Assembly: GCF_028021195.1 (NCBI RefSeq)
Contig: NZ_CP115668.1
Coordinates: 186,001-250,000 of the forward strand
Length of the DNA stretch: 64,000 bases
Direction of reading: 5' to 3'
DNA from: Cutibacterium equinum
Lineage (GTDB): Bacteria > Actinomycetota > Actinomycetes > Propionibacteriales > Propionibacteriaceae
Shown here: positions 8,823-18,322 of the stretch, piece after piece
Layout: every line of letters begins with the position of its first letter
How positions within the stretch are numbered: position 1 is the first letter of the stretch
The notes under the pieces: model-generated
Databases searched by the model: none
Told to the model about the DNA's origin: nothing
Seen by the model: the letters and a program-made list of their open reading frames with translations, nothing else
Made by a program: the position numbers and the translations under genes

Positions 8823-11086
8823 CAGAACCACTGCTCCAGGCGCTCCAGAGCCGTCCAGAATCCCTCACCGTTGTTGACATGCCCCTGCCAGATCTCCGGG
8901 ATGAAGGTGACGCCGGGGGCCAACTCGTCGAGCTGCTTGGCGGTCATCGGCCAGTCGATCTCGCCCTCGCCGATCTGCGGGCCCTCACCGTCGACACCCT
9001 CAGCGTCAACGATGTGCAGGTGGTCACTGAGCGGGGCCAGCTTGGCGACGTAGTCACTGAAGGGGATCTTGTTGAAGTTGGCTGCCAGCTTGGAGTGGGA
9101 CAGGTCGAAGGTGAGCCGGCGTCCGTACTGGTTGCAGAACTCGACGGTGTCGTCCAGGCCCATGAACAGGTTGTGGTGCTGCTGGCCACCCATGAGCCAC
9201 GGGTAGGGCGGCAGGGTCTGGGAGGTCAGGCGCACGCCGTCCTCGTCGATTCGCTCGAGGGCCTGGGCAATCCGGGCGTACATGGCCGGACGTTCCTCAG
9301 GGGCCACGAAGGCGTCCTTGGTGAACCCGCCCATCGTGCAGATGACGACCGGGGGCTCCTCGGCGTCGAACCACGTGTCGAGGTCACGGGCGATCTGGAT
9401 GACCTTCTGCACCTCGACGATCGAGCGCTCCCAGATGTCCTCGTCGGGGGAGGCCAGATTGATGATGAAGTCACCGGCGTACAGGTCCGGGCAGTGGACG
9501 GTGTAGCTCATGCCGTCGAACTTGTGATTCCCGAAGGCATCGGCGATCTGCTCGGCCGTCATCTCCACGTCCTTGTAGGACAGGTGGAACTCCAGGAAGC
9601 TTGGGTTGGTCTCGGAGTGGGCCAGGAGCTTGCGGGCGTCGTGGTAACGCACCGGCAGACCCCACGGCCGACGGAAGGTGTAGTTGCGACCCTGGGCGAC
9701 GGCGTCGGTCAGGTCGGTGTCGTAGAAGAAGTCACCGGCCTCGATGTCGCGTCGCATGGTGCGCCCGACCAACTCATCCAAGTGGTTGGGTTGCAGGCCA
9801 CGGCCAGGAGACTTGACGGCCACGGCGTCGCGGGTGATGACCTCGCCGCTGTGCAGGGTGCGAGTAGCCACCAGGGACTTGGCCAGGTTGGCGCGGTTCA
9901 TCATCTCGCCGGTCGACACTGCGCGGGCCTTGTCGGAGCCCAGGGCCAGTTCGACCTCGCGGATGCGCGAGACCATCTCGCCGAACTCCTCAGGGAGCAA
10001 GGAGACCTGGTGGTCATTACCCTCGAGGGTTTTGTCGATGGTGAAGTGCTTCTCGATGATGTGGGCGCCACGAGCCACCGCGGCGATCGGCACGTGGTAG
10101 CCGCGCTCGTGGCCGGAGTAGCCGACCGGGCAGTTGCCCAGAACAGCCAGACGATCCATGTAACGCAGGTTGACGTCCTTGAAGGGGGCCGGGTAGGTCG
10201 ACTGGCACTGCAGCAGGGCGAACTGGGCACCGGCGTGACGCAGCACGTCCACCGACCCGAGGATCTCGTCCTCGGTGGACATGCCGGTGGAGACCAACAT
10301 CGGCAGGTGCTCGGCGGCACAGGCGCGCAGCAAGGAGTGGTTCGTCATGTCGGCGCTGGCGATCTTGAGGGCTGGCACGCCGTAGTCGGCCAGAACCTTG
10401 AGGCTGGGCAAGTCCCACGGGGTGCAGAAGGCGTCGATGTCGACGGCCTTGCAGTGGTCGAAGATGTCGATCATCTGCTCGGGGCTCAGCGAGAACTTGG
10501 CCAGCAGATTGAGGGTGTACTGGGCGCCCAGATCCTCGCCGGCGGTGGCACCACCAGCCTGACGGTAGAGGGCGTCCAGATCACGCAGCTGGAACTTGAC
10601 GGCGTCGGCGCCAGCCTCCTTGGCCAGGTCGACCAGGTGCTTGGCCAGCTTGACGTCCCCCTGGTGGTTGTTGCCGATCTCGGCGATGAGCAGGCAGGGA
10701 TGGCCCTCACCGATGGTGTGTCGGCCGATGGTCATCTCGCTGGCTCCCTCGGTGGCGACGGCGGCCAAGTGACCACGTTCGTCGACCAGCGGGATGACCT
10801 CGATGCCGGGCCGGAAGAGACCGGAGATGGCCGAGACGTCGGCGCCGAGATTGGCGCGCACGCAGTCGGGATTGGCGGCCGCACGCACCGGGGTCGTCAT
10901 GTCTCCAGCTTGCGCAGAGGTGATCCAGCGGCGGAAGTCGCCGTCGGAGAAGGATCCGGTGAGCATGCCGTGCTCGTCAACGCAGAAGACGATGCCCGAC
11001 TTGTTGTCGGTGATCTTCGTCAGTGCGGTGAGTACGGTGTCTTCACCGAAGACGGTGAACGGGGTGGTCTGGCGGTTGATGATCAT
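8822..11086 (-). CDS. Multidomain nonulosonate synthase: CBS pair, NeuB synthase, SAF domain and TIM-barrel isomerase-like domain
   Basis: A 754-residue fusion. Residues about 1-115 form a CBS-type pair (TVLTALTKITDNKSGIVFCVDE, SFSDGDFRRW), as found on sugar-nucleotide enzymes. Residues about 120-390 are a NeuB-type barrel that condenses phosphoenolpyruvate with a hexosamine: CLLIAEIGNNHQGD, KFQLRDLDALY, CTPWD, KIASADMTN, STGMS, QCQSTYPAP, GYSGHERG and HIIEKHFTID. An SAF (antifreeze-like) domain follows at about 400-465 (GEVITRDAVAVKSPGRG). Residues about 485-754 resemble xylose isomerase/AP endonuclease 2 barrels (HLSYKDVEMT, LTFDLSHSKLAANF, LHIVDAEG, FIPEIWQGH). The next upstream gene is a NeuA-like transferase, so the two make and activate a sialic-acid-like sugar. 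The role of the last domain is unknown. It could supply or modify the substrate. Confidence 0.88.
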   Translation of the reverse strand: MIINRQTTPFTVFGEDTVLTALTKITDNKSGIVFCVDEHGMLTGSFSDGDFRRWITSAQAGDMTTPVRAAANPDCVRANLGADVSAISGLFRPGIEVIPLVDERGHLAAVATEGASEMTIGRHTIGEGHPCLLIAEIGNNHQGDVKLAKHLVDLAKEAGADAVKFQLRDLDALYRQAGGATAGEDLGAQYTLNLLAKFSLSPEQMIDIFDHCKAVDIDAFCTPWDLPSLKVLADYGVPALKIASADMTNHSLLRACAAEHLPMLVSTGMSTEDEILGSVDVLRHAGAQFALLQCQSTYPAPFKDVNLRYMDRLAVLGNCPVGYSGHERGYHVPIAAVARGAHIIEKHFTIDKTLEGNDHQVSLLPEEFGEMVSRIREVELALGSDKARAVSTGEMMNRANLAKSLVATRTLHSGEVITRDAVAVKSPGRGLQPNHLDELVGRTMRRDIEAGDFFYDTDLTDAVAQGRNYTFRRPWGLPVRYHDARKLLAHSETNPSFLEFHLSYKDVEMTAEQIADAFGNHKFDGMSYTVHCPDLYAGDFIINLASPDEDIWERSIVEVQKVIQIARDLDTWFDAEEPPVVICTMGGFTKDAFVAPEERPAMYARIAQALERIDEDGVRLTSQTLPPYPWLMGGQQHHNLFMGLDDTVEFCNQYGRRLTFDLSHSKLAANFNKIPFSDYVAKLAPLSDHLHIVDAEGVDGEGPQIGEGEIDWPMTAKQLDELAPGVTFIPEIWQGHVNNGEGFWTALERLEQWF

Positions 11087-11120
11087 GGCGTGAAGGGGCC
11101 TCTTCCTGGATCGTGGGGGT

Positions 11121-11804
11121 TCAGAGAGTCAGTCGGGAAAGCTCAGCCGCTGCAATGTCAAAGTCGTGCAGGGAGTCGATGTCGATGCCCTCGATGGGAT
11201 CCATCACGAATAGCTCGATCTGGCCGCCGAGACGATTGTGGTCGCGCTGATAAATCTCAGTCTTTGTCAGGTAGAGGGACCCCGTCTCCCGGTAACGCAA
11301 CTGATCAGGGGTCATGTCTTGACGACGGGGACGATTCTCGTATGGGTAGTGGGCGGCGACTTGTGGTTCCTTCTGCCAGATGAAGATCGGTTCGGGGACC
11401 ACGCCGACCATGGAGTCGGCGCATGAGGCCGCGAACTCCTCCAGGGCTCGGCCCATGGTGGTGGGCAGGCGCAGCGGGGAGGTGGCCTGCAACAGCATTA
11501 CCTGGTCAGGGCGGCGACCCTGGGCAGTGAGGACGTCGATGGCGTGCTCGACGACTGGCTCGGTGGCGGTGGTGTCCTGGGCCAGTTCGTCGGGGCGGTC
11601 GATGACTCCGGCTCCCGCCCTGCGGGAGACCTCGGCGATCTCGGCGTCCTCGGTGGAGACGTAGACGTCCAGGCCGGCAGTGGCGAGGGCCTGCTCAATG
11701 GTCCACACCAGTAATGGCTTGCCGGCGAGATCCTTGAGGTTCTTGCGCGGAATCCCCTTCGACCCGCCCCGGGCCGGGATGATGGCGAGAGTGTTTGGGC
11801 TCAT
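11121..11804 (-). CDS. neuA: CMP-N-acetylneuraminate cytidylyltransferase-like protein
   Basis: A 227-residue nucleotidyltransferase that activates a nonulosonic acid with CTP to give the CMP-sugar. LAIIPARGGSKGIPRKNL at residues 6-23 is the CTP-binding signature. STEDAEIAEVS, LLQATSPLR and the metal-binding EGIDIDSLHDFDIAAAE follow in the order of CMP-Neu5Ac and CMP-Kdo synthetases. Length matches the family. The ATG at 11804 has an AGGAG five bases upstream and overlaps the stop of a tiny upstream frame. It works with the NeuB fusion encoded 34 bases downstream. The exact nonulosonate (Neu5Ac, legionaminate or other) cannot be decided here. Confidence 0.88.
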   Translation of the reverse strand: MSPNTLAIIPARGGSKGIPRKNLKDLAGKPLLVWTIEQALATAGLDVYVSTEDAEIAEVSRRAGAGVIDRPDELAQDTTATEPVVEHAIDVLTAQGRRPDQVMLLQATSPLRLPTTMGRALEEFAASCADSMVGVVPEPIFIWQKEPQVAAHYPYENRPRRQDMTPDQLRYRETGSLYLTKTEIYQRDHNRLGGQIELFVMDPIEGIDIDSLHDFDIAAAELSRLTL

Positions 11805-11878
11805 CGGTTCTCCTGGGAGTTACTCGTCATGCCGTGCTGGCCGATGAAACCGGCCCCTCCGGTGATGATGATCTTCAC
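11801..11878 (-). pseudogene. 25-residue stump of an NAD-dependent sugar epimerase/dehydratase
   Basis: GTG at 11878 opens a 25-residue frame that starts VKIIITGGAGFIGQH, the exact Rossmann GxxGxxG start of extended short-chain epimerases (GalE/WbpP-like), then ends after ten unrelated residues. Its start overlaps the stop of the VanZ-like gene (GTGA) and its stop overlaps the neuA start (ATGA). Everything after the glycine loop is gone. Most likely a deletion removed the body of an epimerase gene and left a short frame that still couples translation of neuA. Confidence 0.7.
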
Positions 11879-12369
11879 TGGTGTGTGCACCTCTCGGATG
11901 GTTTGCGGTTCGGACGGTCGGACGACGGGGAAGTTCTTTGCCCCAGGTGATGGAAGTACCCGGCGATTCCAGCTCCCACCCAGCCGCCAGCAGCATTCTC
12001 AACGGCATTGGAGATGAGGGGACGACGCCCCAGTTGAGGCAAGGCGTATTGGGCCGTTTCGGAGCAGATGCCAATGATTGTGGCGGCAACGCCCCACTTC
12101 CACCAACGTACTTTCGGCCAGCCGAGGGTGGCCAAGCACGCCAAGGGGAAAAGCATGAACAAGTTGAGAGCATGATCCCCAACTGTGGCAACCTGGTCGC
12201 CGGTGAGGGGGCGTGCTCCGATGGGTGTTACCCCGCCGGTGAGACGGTACCCAATGTTGTACTTGAAGGTTCCGATGCGTTGGCCGATGGGAACAATCAC
12301 GCCGACAGTGGCAGCAAGAAGGTAGAGCCCCGTCAGGGCTCTGGCACCATGTTGAATTCGGGTGGCCAT
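11875..12369 (-). CDS. VanZ-like small membrane protein
   Basis: A 164-residue membrane protein. Hydrophobic helices lie at about residues 10-30, 60-80, 85-105 and 130-145, and the segment GVAATIIGICSETAQYALP followed by RRPLISNAVENAAGGWVGAG carries the VanZ-family SE-Q and D/N-x-N-x-GG pattern. The function of such proteins is not established; they often sit in capsule and glycopeptide-related operons. ATG at 12369 overlaps the preceding stop as TGATG. Hydrophobic helices are inferred from composition. Confidence 0.75.
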   Translation of the reverse strand: MATRIQHGARALTGLYLLAATVGVIVPIGQRIGTFKYNIGYRLTGGVTPIGARPLTGDQVATVGDHALNLFMLFPLACLATLGWPKVRWWKWGVAATIIGICSETAQYALPQLGRRPLISNAVENAAGGWVGAGIAGYFHHLGQRTSPSSDRPNRKPSERCTHQ

Positions 12370-13853
12370 CAGTATGCCCCCGAGGAGGTGAATACCGCGC
12401 GGAAGGTCTTGACGAGGATGCTGGCGTCCTGAAGGATCGACCAATTGTCCACGTAGTAGAGGTCGAGACGGACGGTGTCCTCCCAGGACAGGTCGGAGCG
12501 ACCCGACACCTGCCACAGGCCGGTGATTCCAGGGCGAACATCGAGACGCCTACGCACATGGGACTCGTAGGCGGCCACCTCATTCTCCAGAGCCGGACGC
12601 GGACCGACCAGGGACATGTCACCACGCAACACGTTGTAGAACTGCGGGATCTCGTCGATGGAGTAGCGACGGTGGAACTTGCCGCACTTGGTGATGCGCG
12701 GGTCGTCCTTGATCTTGAACAGGACGCCGTCGGACTCGTTCTTGTCTGCCAGCATCTTGGCCTTGATCTCGTCGGCGTTGACGACCATCGAGCGCAGTTT
12801 GTAGCACTCGAAGATCTCTCCCTTGCGTCCGACCCGGCGCTGCTTGTAGAACACGGGACCGCCATCCTCGTGCTTGATGAGGATGGCGGCGATGAGAAGG
12901 ATCGGGGAGGCCAGGATGAGAAGGAGGAAGGAGCCGATGATGTCGAAACCTCGTTTGAACCAGCCGCCGGCCCTCTCAGCTCGTGGCTTCTCGATGTGCA
13001 CCAGTGGCATGCCGGCAACCGGGCGGATCATCATGCGCTGCGAGGAGATGTCACTCAACGCGGGGACGACGATGAGTTCGGTGCCCAGGCCCTCCAGGGC
13101 GCGTGCCAATCGGTTGAACTGGTAGGCCCGTGAGAACGACCCCTCGGCAAAGATCACGGCTGAGGCCTTGGTGTGCTGGGCGACAGCCACGACATCTGTC
13201 GGCTCCCCAAGTACCGGGACGCTCACGACCTGGCAACTCTCTTGGCCGCGCGTCAGGACGCCGATGACGTCATATCCGAGCCATCGCTCGCGTTGCAGGA
13301 TCTTGGCCAGATCATCGATGTGAGCGCAGTCGCCAGCAATGATGACGTTGCGACGGAACTTCCCGCGACGCCTCTCGTGGTGCAACCAGCGCCGCATGGC
13401 AAAGCGTTCCACGAGGAGGGCCGGAATCCCGAAGAGAAAGAGCAGGGAGTAAAAACCGCGTGAAAGCGGGTACATGAACAGGTACGCCAACACCCCGAGC
13501 GAGGCTCCGGTGATGGCTGATCCGTCCAGGACAGCGCGGTACTGGGACATGCCGGCATCGAGGTACTTGCTGCTGTAGGCGCCTCTGGCTCCCATGATTG
13601 CCAGCCATGCGGCCGCGATGATTCCAGCAAGGGGGATGACGTTGCTCTCGACGTCACTGGCTGCGCGAAACACCGTCATCGATGTCCTGGCCCGTACCGC
13701 GATGACGAGGACCAAGCCGATGACGATGATGTCAGCGACGATGATGCGCGTGCGGTATTGGCGAAGATGATGCTGGGGGCGGCTTCGTGGGGGAGTCCCT
13801 CGGCGCTTCATGGCCGTTGTCGGGGGAGTTGACTCGGTCATGACGTCGATCAC
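12369..13853 (-). CDS. Polyprenyl glycosylphosphotransferase (initiating sugar transferase)
   Basis: This enzyme transfers a sugar-1-phosphate to undecaprenyl phosphate and so starts lipid-linked polysaccharide assembly. The N-terminal half has four to five membrane helices and a nucleotide-binding-like domain (NVIIAGDCAHIDDLAKIL). The C-terminal catalytic domain begins at KRGFDIIGSFLLLIL and contains FYKQRRVGRKGEIFECYKLR, the DEIPQFYNVLRGDMSLVGPRP core and RPGITGLWQVSGRS. It is the WbaP/WcaJ class with a full N-terminal region. The chosen GTG at 13853 has GAGAGGAG ten bases upstream; an ATG at 13970 would add 39 poorly structured residues and ATG at 13841 is also possible. It is the first gene of the minus-strand glycan operon. 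Confidence 0.88.
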   Translation of the reverse strand: MIDVMTESTPPTTAMKRRGTPPRSRPQHHLRQYRTRIIVADIIVIGLVLVIAVRARTSMTVFRAASDVESNVIPLAGIIAAAWLAIMGARGAYSSKYLDAGMSQYRAVLDGSAITGASLGVLAYLFMYPLSRGFYSLLFLFGIPALLVERFAMRRWLHHERRRGKFRRNVIIAGDCAHIDDLAKILQRERWLGYDVIGVLTRGQESCQVVSVPVLGEPTDVVAVAQHTKASAVIFAEGSFSRAYQFNRLARALEGLGTELIVVPALSDISSQRMMIRPVAGMPLVHIEKPRAERAGGWFKRGFDIIGSFLLLILASPILLIAAILIKHEDGGPVFYKQRRVGRKGEIFECYKLRSMVVNADEIKAKMLADKNESDGVLFKIKDDPRITKCGKFHRRYSIDEIPQFYNVLRGDMSLVGPRPALENEVAAYESHVRRRLDVRPGITGLWQVSGRSDLSWEDTVRLDLYYVDNWSILQDASILVKTFRAVFTSSGAY

Positions 13854-13979
13854 GGACGGGTCACTCCTCTCATTTGGGGGCATGAGGGTCTGGGCTCGAA
13901 CTGCGTATGGGCCTGACGGCGGTACTCGACCCAACTCCAAGGAATCATATCGCGAACCGTGGTAGCTCATCCTCCTGAA

Positions 13980-15704
13980 TCATGCCACAACGACGACGCA
14001 GCCAGGACATGTCAGGGTGACCGAATCTCCCATGATCTCCTGATGGCCTCTCACCAATGTTGACGATGGATTCGAGGGCAGGTCTGAAACGGTCACGGGA
14101 TCATCACCTCGATTGGTGATGACGGTCACCCCAGGGCGCCTCATGACGACGGCATCGGGGGAGAGGACCTCCATCGTCGTGGAGGTCAGGCTGGTGTCCT
14201 TGAGGCCTGGCAGGGATGAGCGGATGTCCAACAATCGCTGATACCAATCGAGCATGTCTGCATGATCATGTTCGCTGCGCTCGGCCCAGTTCAGCTTCGC
14301 GGACTCGAAGGTGTCGCGCGACTGGGGATCAGGGAACTCCCCTTGCCATCCCATCTTCGCGAACTCTTGACGTCGCCCGGTGGTCACCGTCGGGCCAAGC
14401 TCAAGGCCGAGATCGCTGAAGAAGGGGAACGGGGTGGACGCGGCCCATTCCTCACCCATGAAGATCATCGGGGTGAACGGTCCGAGCAGGTACAGGGCCG
14501 CGGCCGCCGCCTGGAGATGCGGGTCGGCGCCGTTGTGGCCCAGACGGTCTCCTGTGGCCCGGTTGCCAACCTGATCGTGGTCCTGGATGAAACTGATGAA
14601 GGACGCCGCGTCGTAGTGGCTGCTGTGGACGTCAACGGGTGCCCCCCAGTTTTGCCCCCGGAAGGACGACCACCCACCATCGTGGACAAATACTTTCGTA
14701 AACGCTTTGACGAGGGTTTCGGCGCTCCCGAAGTCGCAGTAGTAGCCGTGGGTCTCGCCGGTGAAGAAAGCGTGCAGACAGTGGTGGATGTCGTCGTCCC
14801 ACTGCATCGTCATGCCGCGCGCGCCCTGAGTCGCACCGACGGGAGTGACCATGTCGGCGTTATTGAGATCGGACTCGGCGATGAGGGTCAGGGGACGGGA
14901 GACCTCCTGCGACCACTGGGCGACGCTGGTCGACAACTCGGCGAGGATGTGGGTATCGGAGTCATCCACGAGGGCGTGGACGGCGTCCAATCGCAGCCCG
15001 TCTACCCCATATTCGACGAGCCACTGATGGGCATTGTCGATGACGAATTGACGCACGGGCTTGTTGTCGTCGCCGTCGAAGTTCACCGCGTCTCCCCAAG
15101 GAGTCGCGTGATCGTGGTTGAAGTAGGGGCCAAAACTGGCCAGGTAATTCCCCTCCGGCCCCAGGTGGTTGTAGACGACGTCGAGGATGACCCCGAGCCC
15201 CTTGGAATGGGCGGCGTCAATGAAGCGCTGGAAGGCCGCCGGGCCGCCGTAGGTGTTCTGGGTGGCGTAGAGATCAACGCCGTCGTATCCCCAGCCGCGA
15301 GTCCCAGGTATTTGGGCGACAGGCATGACCTCGACAGCTTCCACCCCGAGCTCGACGAGGTCGTCAAGGTGGTCGATGGCAGAGGCGAAGGTGCCCTGTT
15401 CGGTGAAGGTGCCGATGTGCATCTCGTAGAGCACCCTGCCTTTGAGGTCCATGCCTTGCCACGGTGCTGGTGTGTGAGGTGTGTAGACCTGTGACGGGCC
15501 GTGAACTCCCTCGGGCTGGTAGCGGCTGCGCGGATCAGGTAATGGGTCACCGTCGTCCAGCACGAACTGGTAGCGCTGGCCGTCTTCGACGGGTTGGGGG
15601 AGGGTCCACCATTCCCCGTCTCGGGTCATGTCGAAAAGCTGTCTGTCGAGAAGGGTCTGGACCTTCGTGGCAGCAGGGGCCCAGACCGTCAACTGGTTGG
15701 TCAT
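13980..15704 (-). CDS. treZ: Malto-oligosyltrehalose trehalohydrolase
   Basis: A 574-residue GH13 enzyme that releases trehalose from maltooligosyl trehalose. An N-terminal carbohydrate-binding/E-set region (LTVWAPAATKVQTLLD) leads into the barrel. Visible motifs are DVVYNHLGPEGNYL, GLRLDAVHALVDD (nucleophile Asp), LIAESDLNN (acid Glu) and SFIQDHDQVGNRATG. ATG at 15704 has GAGGAGA upstream. It is encoded ten bases downstream of treY, the enzyme that makes its substrate. Confidence 0.95.
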   Translation of the reverse strand: MTNQLTVWAPAATKVQTLLDRQLFDMTRDGEWWTLPQPVEDGQRYQFVLDDGDPLPDPRSRYQPEGVHGPSQVYTPHTPAPWQGMDLKGRVLYEMHIGTFTEQGTFASAIDHLDDLVELGVEAVEVMPVAQIPGTRGWGYDGVDLYATQNTYGGPAAFQRFIDAAHSKGLGVILDVVYNHLGPEGNYLASFGPYFNHDHATPWGDAVNFDGDDNKPVRQFVIDNAHQWLVEYGVDGLRLDAVHALVDDSDTHILAELSTSVAQWSQEVSRPLTLIAESDLNNADMVTPVGATQGARGMTMQWDDDIHHCLHAFFTGETHGYYCDFGSAETLVKAFTKVFVHDGGWSSFRGQNWGAPVDVHSSHYDAASFISFIQDHDQVGNRATGDRLGHNGADPHLQAAAAALYLLGPFTPMIFMGEEWAASTPFPFFSDLGLELGPTVTTGRRQEFAKMGWQGEFPDPQSRDTFESAKLNWAERSEHDHADMLDWYQRLLDIRSSLPGLKDTSLTSTTMEVLSPDAVVMRRPGVTVITNRGDDPVTVSDLPSNPSSTLVRGHQEIMGDSVTLTCPGCVVVVA

Positions 15705-15713
15705 CGCTTCTCC

Positions 15714-18269
15714 TCATCCGACCAGCAGCGCAACTGGCATCTCGTCCAGTAGATCAGCGAGTTTGACCATGCCGCCGTCAATCGTCTTTCCGGTGATGGC
15801 GTCGGTGAATGACCCCTCGGGCAGCACGATCTGGTGGTCGGCCCAGCCGCCGCGTCCTTCCAATGCCCCGGCCAGGCGGGTGGCGACGGTGATGGCGACC
15901 GGGGGATCGTCGTCGATACCGCGTGCGAAGGCGACCGCGTGGCCGGTGGTCGTCGCGACGGGACGGTAGCTCGCATGTTCGCCACGGAAGGCGTCGGCAT
16001 GGCCACGGCGAACATCCAGAGCTTCATGGACGACGAGCAGCTTCTCGGCGTCAAGTCGATCCTCGTCAGCTACGCCAGCCACGCCGTCAGAGGTCACGGC
16101 CTGCAACAGTCGTGCTGACCGGTCATGATCGACGGGGCGACGGTTGTCCGGGTCCACCAAGGACAGATCGACAATCTCACAGCCCTGGTAGGTGTCGGGC
16201 ACCCCAGGCATCGTCAGTTGCACCAGCGCCCGCCCCAGGATTGCCGCACGCACAGCAGTTCGCGTTGTCTCGGTGAACGTGTCGAGGGCTTCGGACACCG
16301 ACTCGTCACTGAGACAGAACCTCGCCAGATCCATCAAGGCCGACTCGTAATCCCCATCGGGGTCAGTCCACGTGGTGTGGGACTTGGCTTCTCGAACCGC
16401 CTTCGTCAGGTAGGCGACAAGTCGGTCCTCGCTGATGGGGCTGGCCCCAGCGGCCGTACCGGGTAGGCGCCAGGTGCCAGCCAAGGTTTGCCACAGCAAG
16501 TTGATCGTCGCGCCATCGAGCAGTTCAGAACGCTGATCGGCGGTGGCCGTCTCCACGGCTGCAACGGTGTGATCCCACTCGTGTGGGAACTCCGTGAGGC
16601 AGGCCAGGCGGGCGCGGACGTCAGTCGATCGCTTCGTGTCGTGAGTCGACAGGGTCGTCATCGTCGTCGGATGGGTTTGATTGAGATTGCTCGCAAAATC
16701 GTGGAAATCGTCGACGGAAATACCGGCAATCTCAGGGTCGCAGCCCACTTCATTGACTGCGGTGAACCGGGTGTAGCGGTAGAAGGCAGTGTCTTCCTTG
16801 GCCTTGGCCATCACCGGGCCGCAGGTTTGAGCGAAACGCACCATGAACTCGTCGCGGCTGGCCTGTACCACCGGATCGGTCGAAGGACCGAGTCGTCCGC
16901 ACACCATGTCGACGACCAATTCGAGGGTGTCGTGTTCCTCATCCGGTAGCTCCTGACGAGCGAGGTTCGCGGCGTCCTCGATGACCTTGACCTCACCAGG
17001 CCCAGGAGCACGACCAGGCTCGAGGTAAGCGCGGTAACGACTCATCGCGATGAGAAGCTCGGTGATGACTCTCGTCACCTGACGCCGAGTGTGGTCACGC
17101 AGCATGATGTCAGAGGCGCAGATGTCCATAGCGACGTTCGCCAGACGGTTGAGCTCGGTGACGAGCATGTCGTCGAGCACCTCGCGTTTCGCGCGGTCAA
17201 GTTCGGCGGGGAAGGACATCTTCGACTCGTCGTCGGAGCACATGCGCTCGTAGAGGGTGCTCAGCGGCACCAATCCGGCTGGGTCGATGAACAGCCCGTC
17301 GACGCGCAGCAGGGAGTCGTATCCCGTCGTGCCGGCACACGGCAGTTCGGGGGACAGGGTTTCGGATGGTTCGAGAATCTTCTCGACGACGACCCACGCA
17401 CCTTCGGTGGCCTGCTGCAGGTCTGCCAGATACTTGCGCGGATTGGCCAAGCCGTCCGGGTGGTCGATGCGGAACCCGTCAATGAGTCCTTCACGGTAGA
17501 GCTGCAGCAACTTGGCGTGGGAGGCTGTGAAGACATCGTCATCCTCGACACGGATGGCCGCCAGGGTGTCGACGTTGAAGAAGCGGCGATAGTTGAGTTC
17601 TTCGCTGGCGACCTTCCAGTACGCCAGCCGGTACCACTGCTGGTCGAGCAGCTCGGCCAGCGGCAAGGACTCGGTGCCTGGACGCACGGGAAAGACATGA
17701 TCGTGATAGACGACGACATGCTCGGCGTGGGTAGTGCCGTCCTGGTCGGTGATGTCTCTGGTCTCGACGTGGATGGTGCCGGCTGTGAGCTCGGTGCCGA
17801 TGCGATCACCGAGGACGGCCATGAGGATCGACAGGGAGGTCGAGACGTCGACGTCGAACCAGGACGCATACGGGGACGACGGGCCGTCGCGCAGCACACT
17901 CCACAACGGATAGTTGCGCCACAACGGCGTCGGGACCGCCATGTGGTTGGGGACGACGTCGACGACGATGCCCAATCCGGCGTCGTGGGCTGTGGTGCAC
18001 AGGCGACGAAAATCGTCCTCACCACCGCATTCCTGTGAGATCCGGGTGTGGTCCACGACGTCGTAGCCGTGGGTGGACCCCGGCGCTGCCTGCAGAATGG
18101 GGGAGCAGAACAGGTGGCTCACGCCGAGGCTAGCGAGATAGTCGAGCTGAGCGATGGCGTCAGCGAAGGTGAAATCCTTGTTGAATTGCAGACGGTACGT
18201 TGAGGCGGGCGCGGCGGACGGGGTCTCGGAAGTCGTCACGTCACTTACTGTATGGGGGTCTTCTGACAA
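15714..18269 (-). CDS. treY: Maltooligosyl trehalose synthase
   Basis: A GH13 enzyme that converts the reducing-end alpha-1,4 bond of maltodextrins to alpha-1,1. ASTYRLQFNKDFTFADA is the typical N-terminus. GVSHLFCSPILQAAPGSTHGYDV, VVDVVPNHMA, GFRIDHPDGLANPRKYL, VVEKILEPSE and STHDTKRSTDVRARL follow; the last is diagnostic for TreY. About 851 residues from the preferred TTG at 18269, which has GAGGG eight bases upstream. A TTG at 18326 overlapping the preceding stop and a GTG at 18239 are alternatives. With treZ this gives trehalose from glycogen; no treX/glgX debranching gene is in the window. Confidence 0.93.
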   Translation of the reverse strand: MSEDPHTVSDVTTSETPSAAPASTYRLQFNKDFTFADAIAQLDYLASLGVSHLFCSPILQAAPGSTHGYDVVDHTRISQECGGEDDFRRLCTTAHDAGLGIVVDVVPNHMAVPTPLWRNYPLWSVLRDGPSSPYASWFDVDVSTSLSILMAVLGDRIGTELTAGTIHVETRDITDQDGTTHAEHVVVYHDHVFPVRPGTESLPLAELLDQQWYRLAYWKVASEELNYRRFFNVDTLAAIRVEDDDVFTASHAKLLQLYREGLIDGFRIDHPDGLANPRKYLADLQQATEGAWVVVEKILEPSETLSPELPCAGTTGYDSLLRVDGLFIDPAGLVPLSTLYERMCSDDESKMSFPAELDRAKREVLDDMLVTELNRLANVAMDICASDIMLRDHTRRQVTRVITELLIAMSRYRAYLEPGRAPGPGEVKVIEDAANLARQELPDEEHDTLELVVDMVCGRLGPSTDPVVQASRDEFMVRFAQTCGPVMAKAKEDTAFYRYTRFTAVNEVGCDPEIAGISVDDFHDFASNLNQTHPTTMTTLSTHDTKRSTDVRARLACLTEFPHEWDHTVAAVETATADQRSELLDGATINLLWQTLAGTWRLPGTAAGASPISEDRLVAYLTKAVREAKSHTTWTDPDGDYESALMDLARFCLSDESVSEALDTFTETTRTAVRAAILGRALVQLTMPGVPDTYQGCEIVDLSLVDPDNRRPVDHDRSARLLQAVTSDGVAGVADEDRLDAEKLLVVHEALDVRRGHADAFRGEHASYRPVATTTGHAVAFARGIDDDPPVAITVATRLAGALEGRGGWADHQIVLPEGSFTDAITGKTIDGGMVKLADLLDEMPVALLVG

Positions 18270-18322
18270 GTTCGAGACCCTCGATGTTCCGGGCTGTGTC
18301 CTGCGCGGTGTTGAAACCCGAG

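Noticed and set aside
8879-11383. 834-codon open frame on the plus strand opposite the NeuB fusion and neuA
   Set aside because: It is antisense to genes with clear family motifs; GC-rich codon structure alone explains the openness. No ribosome binding site or family.
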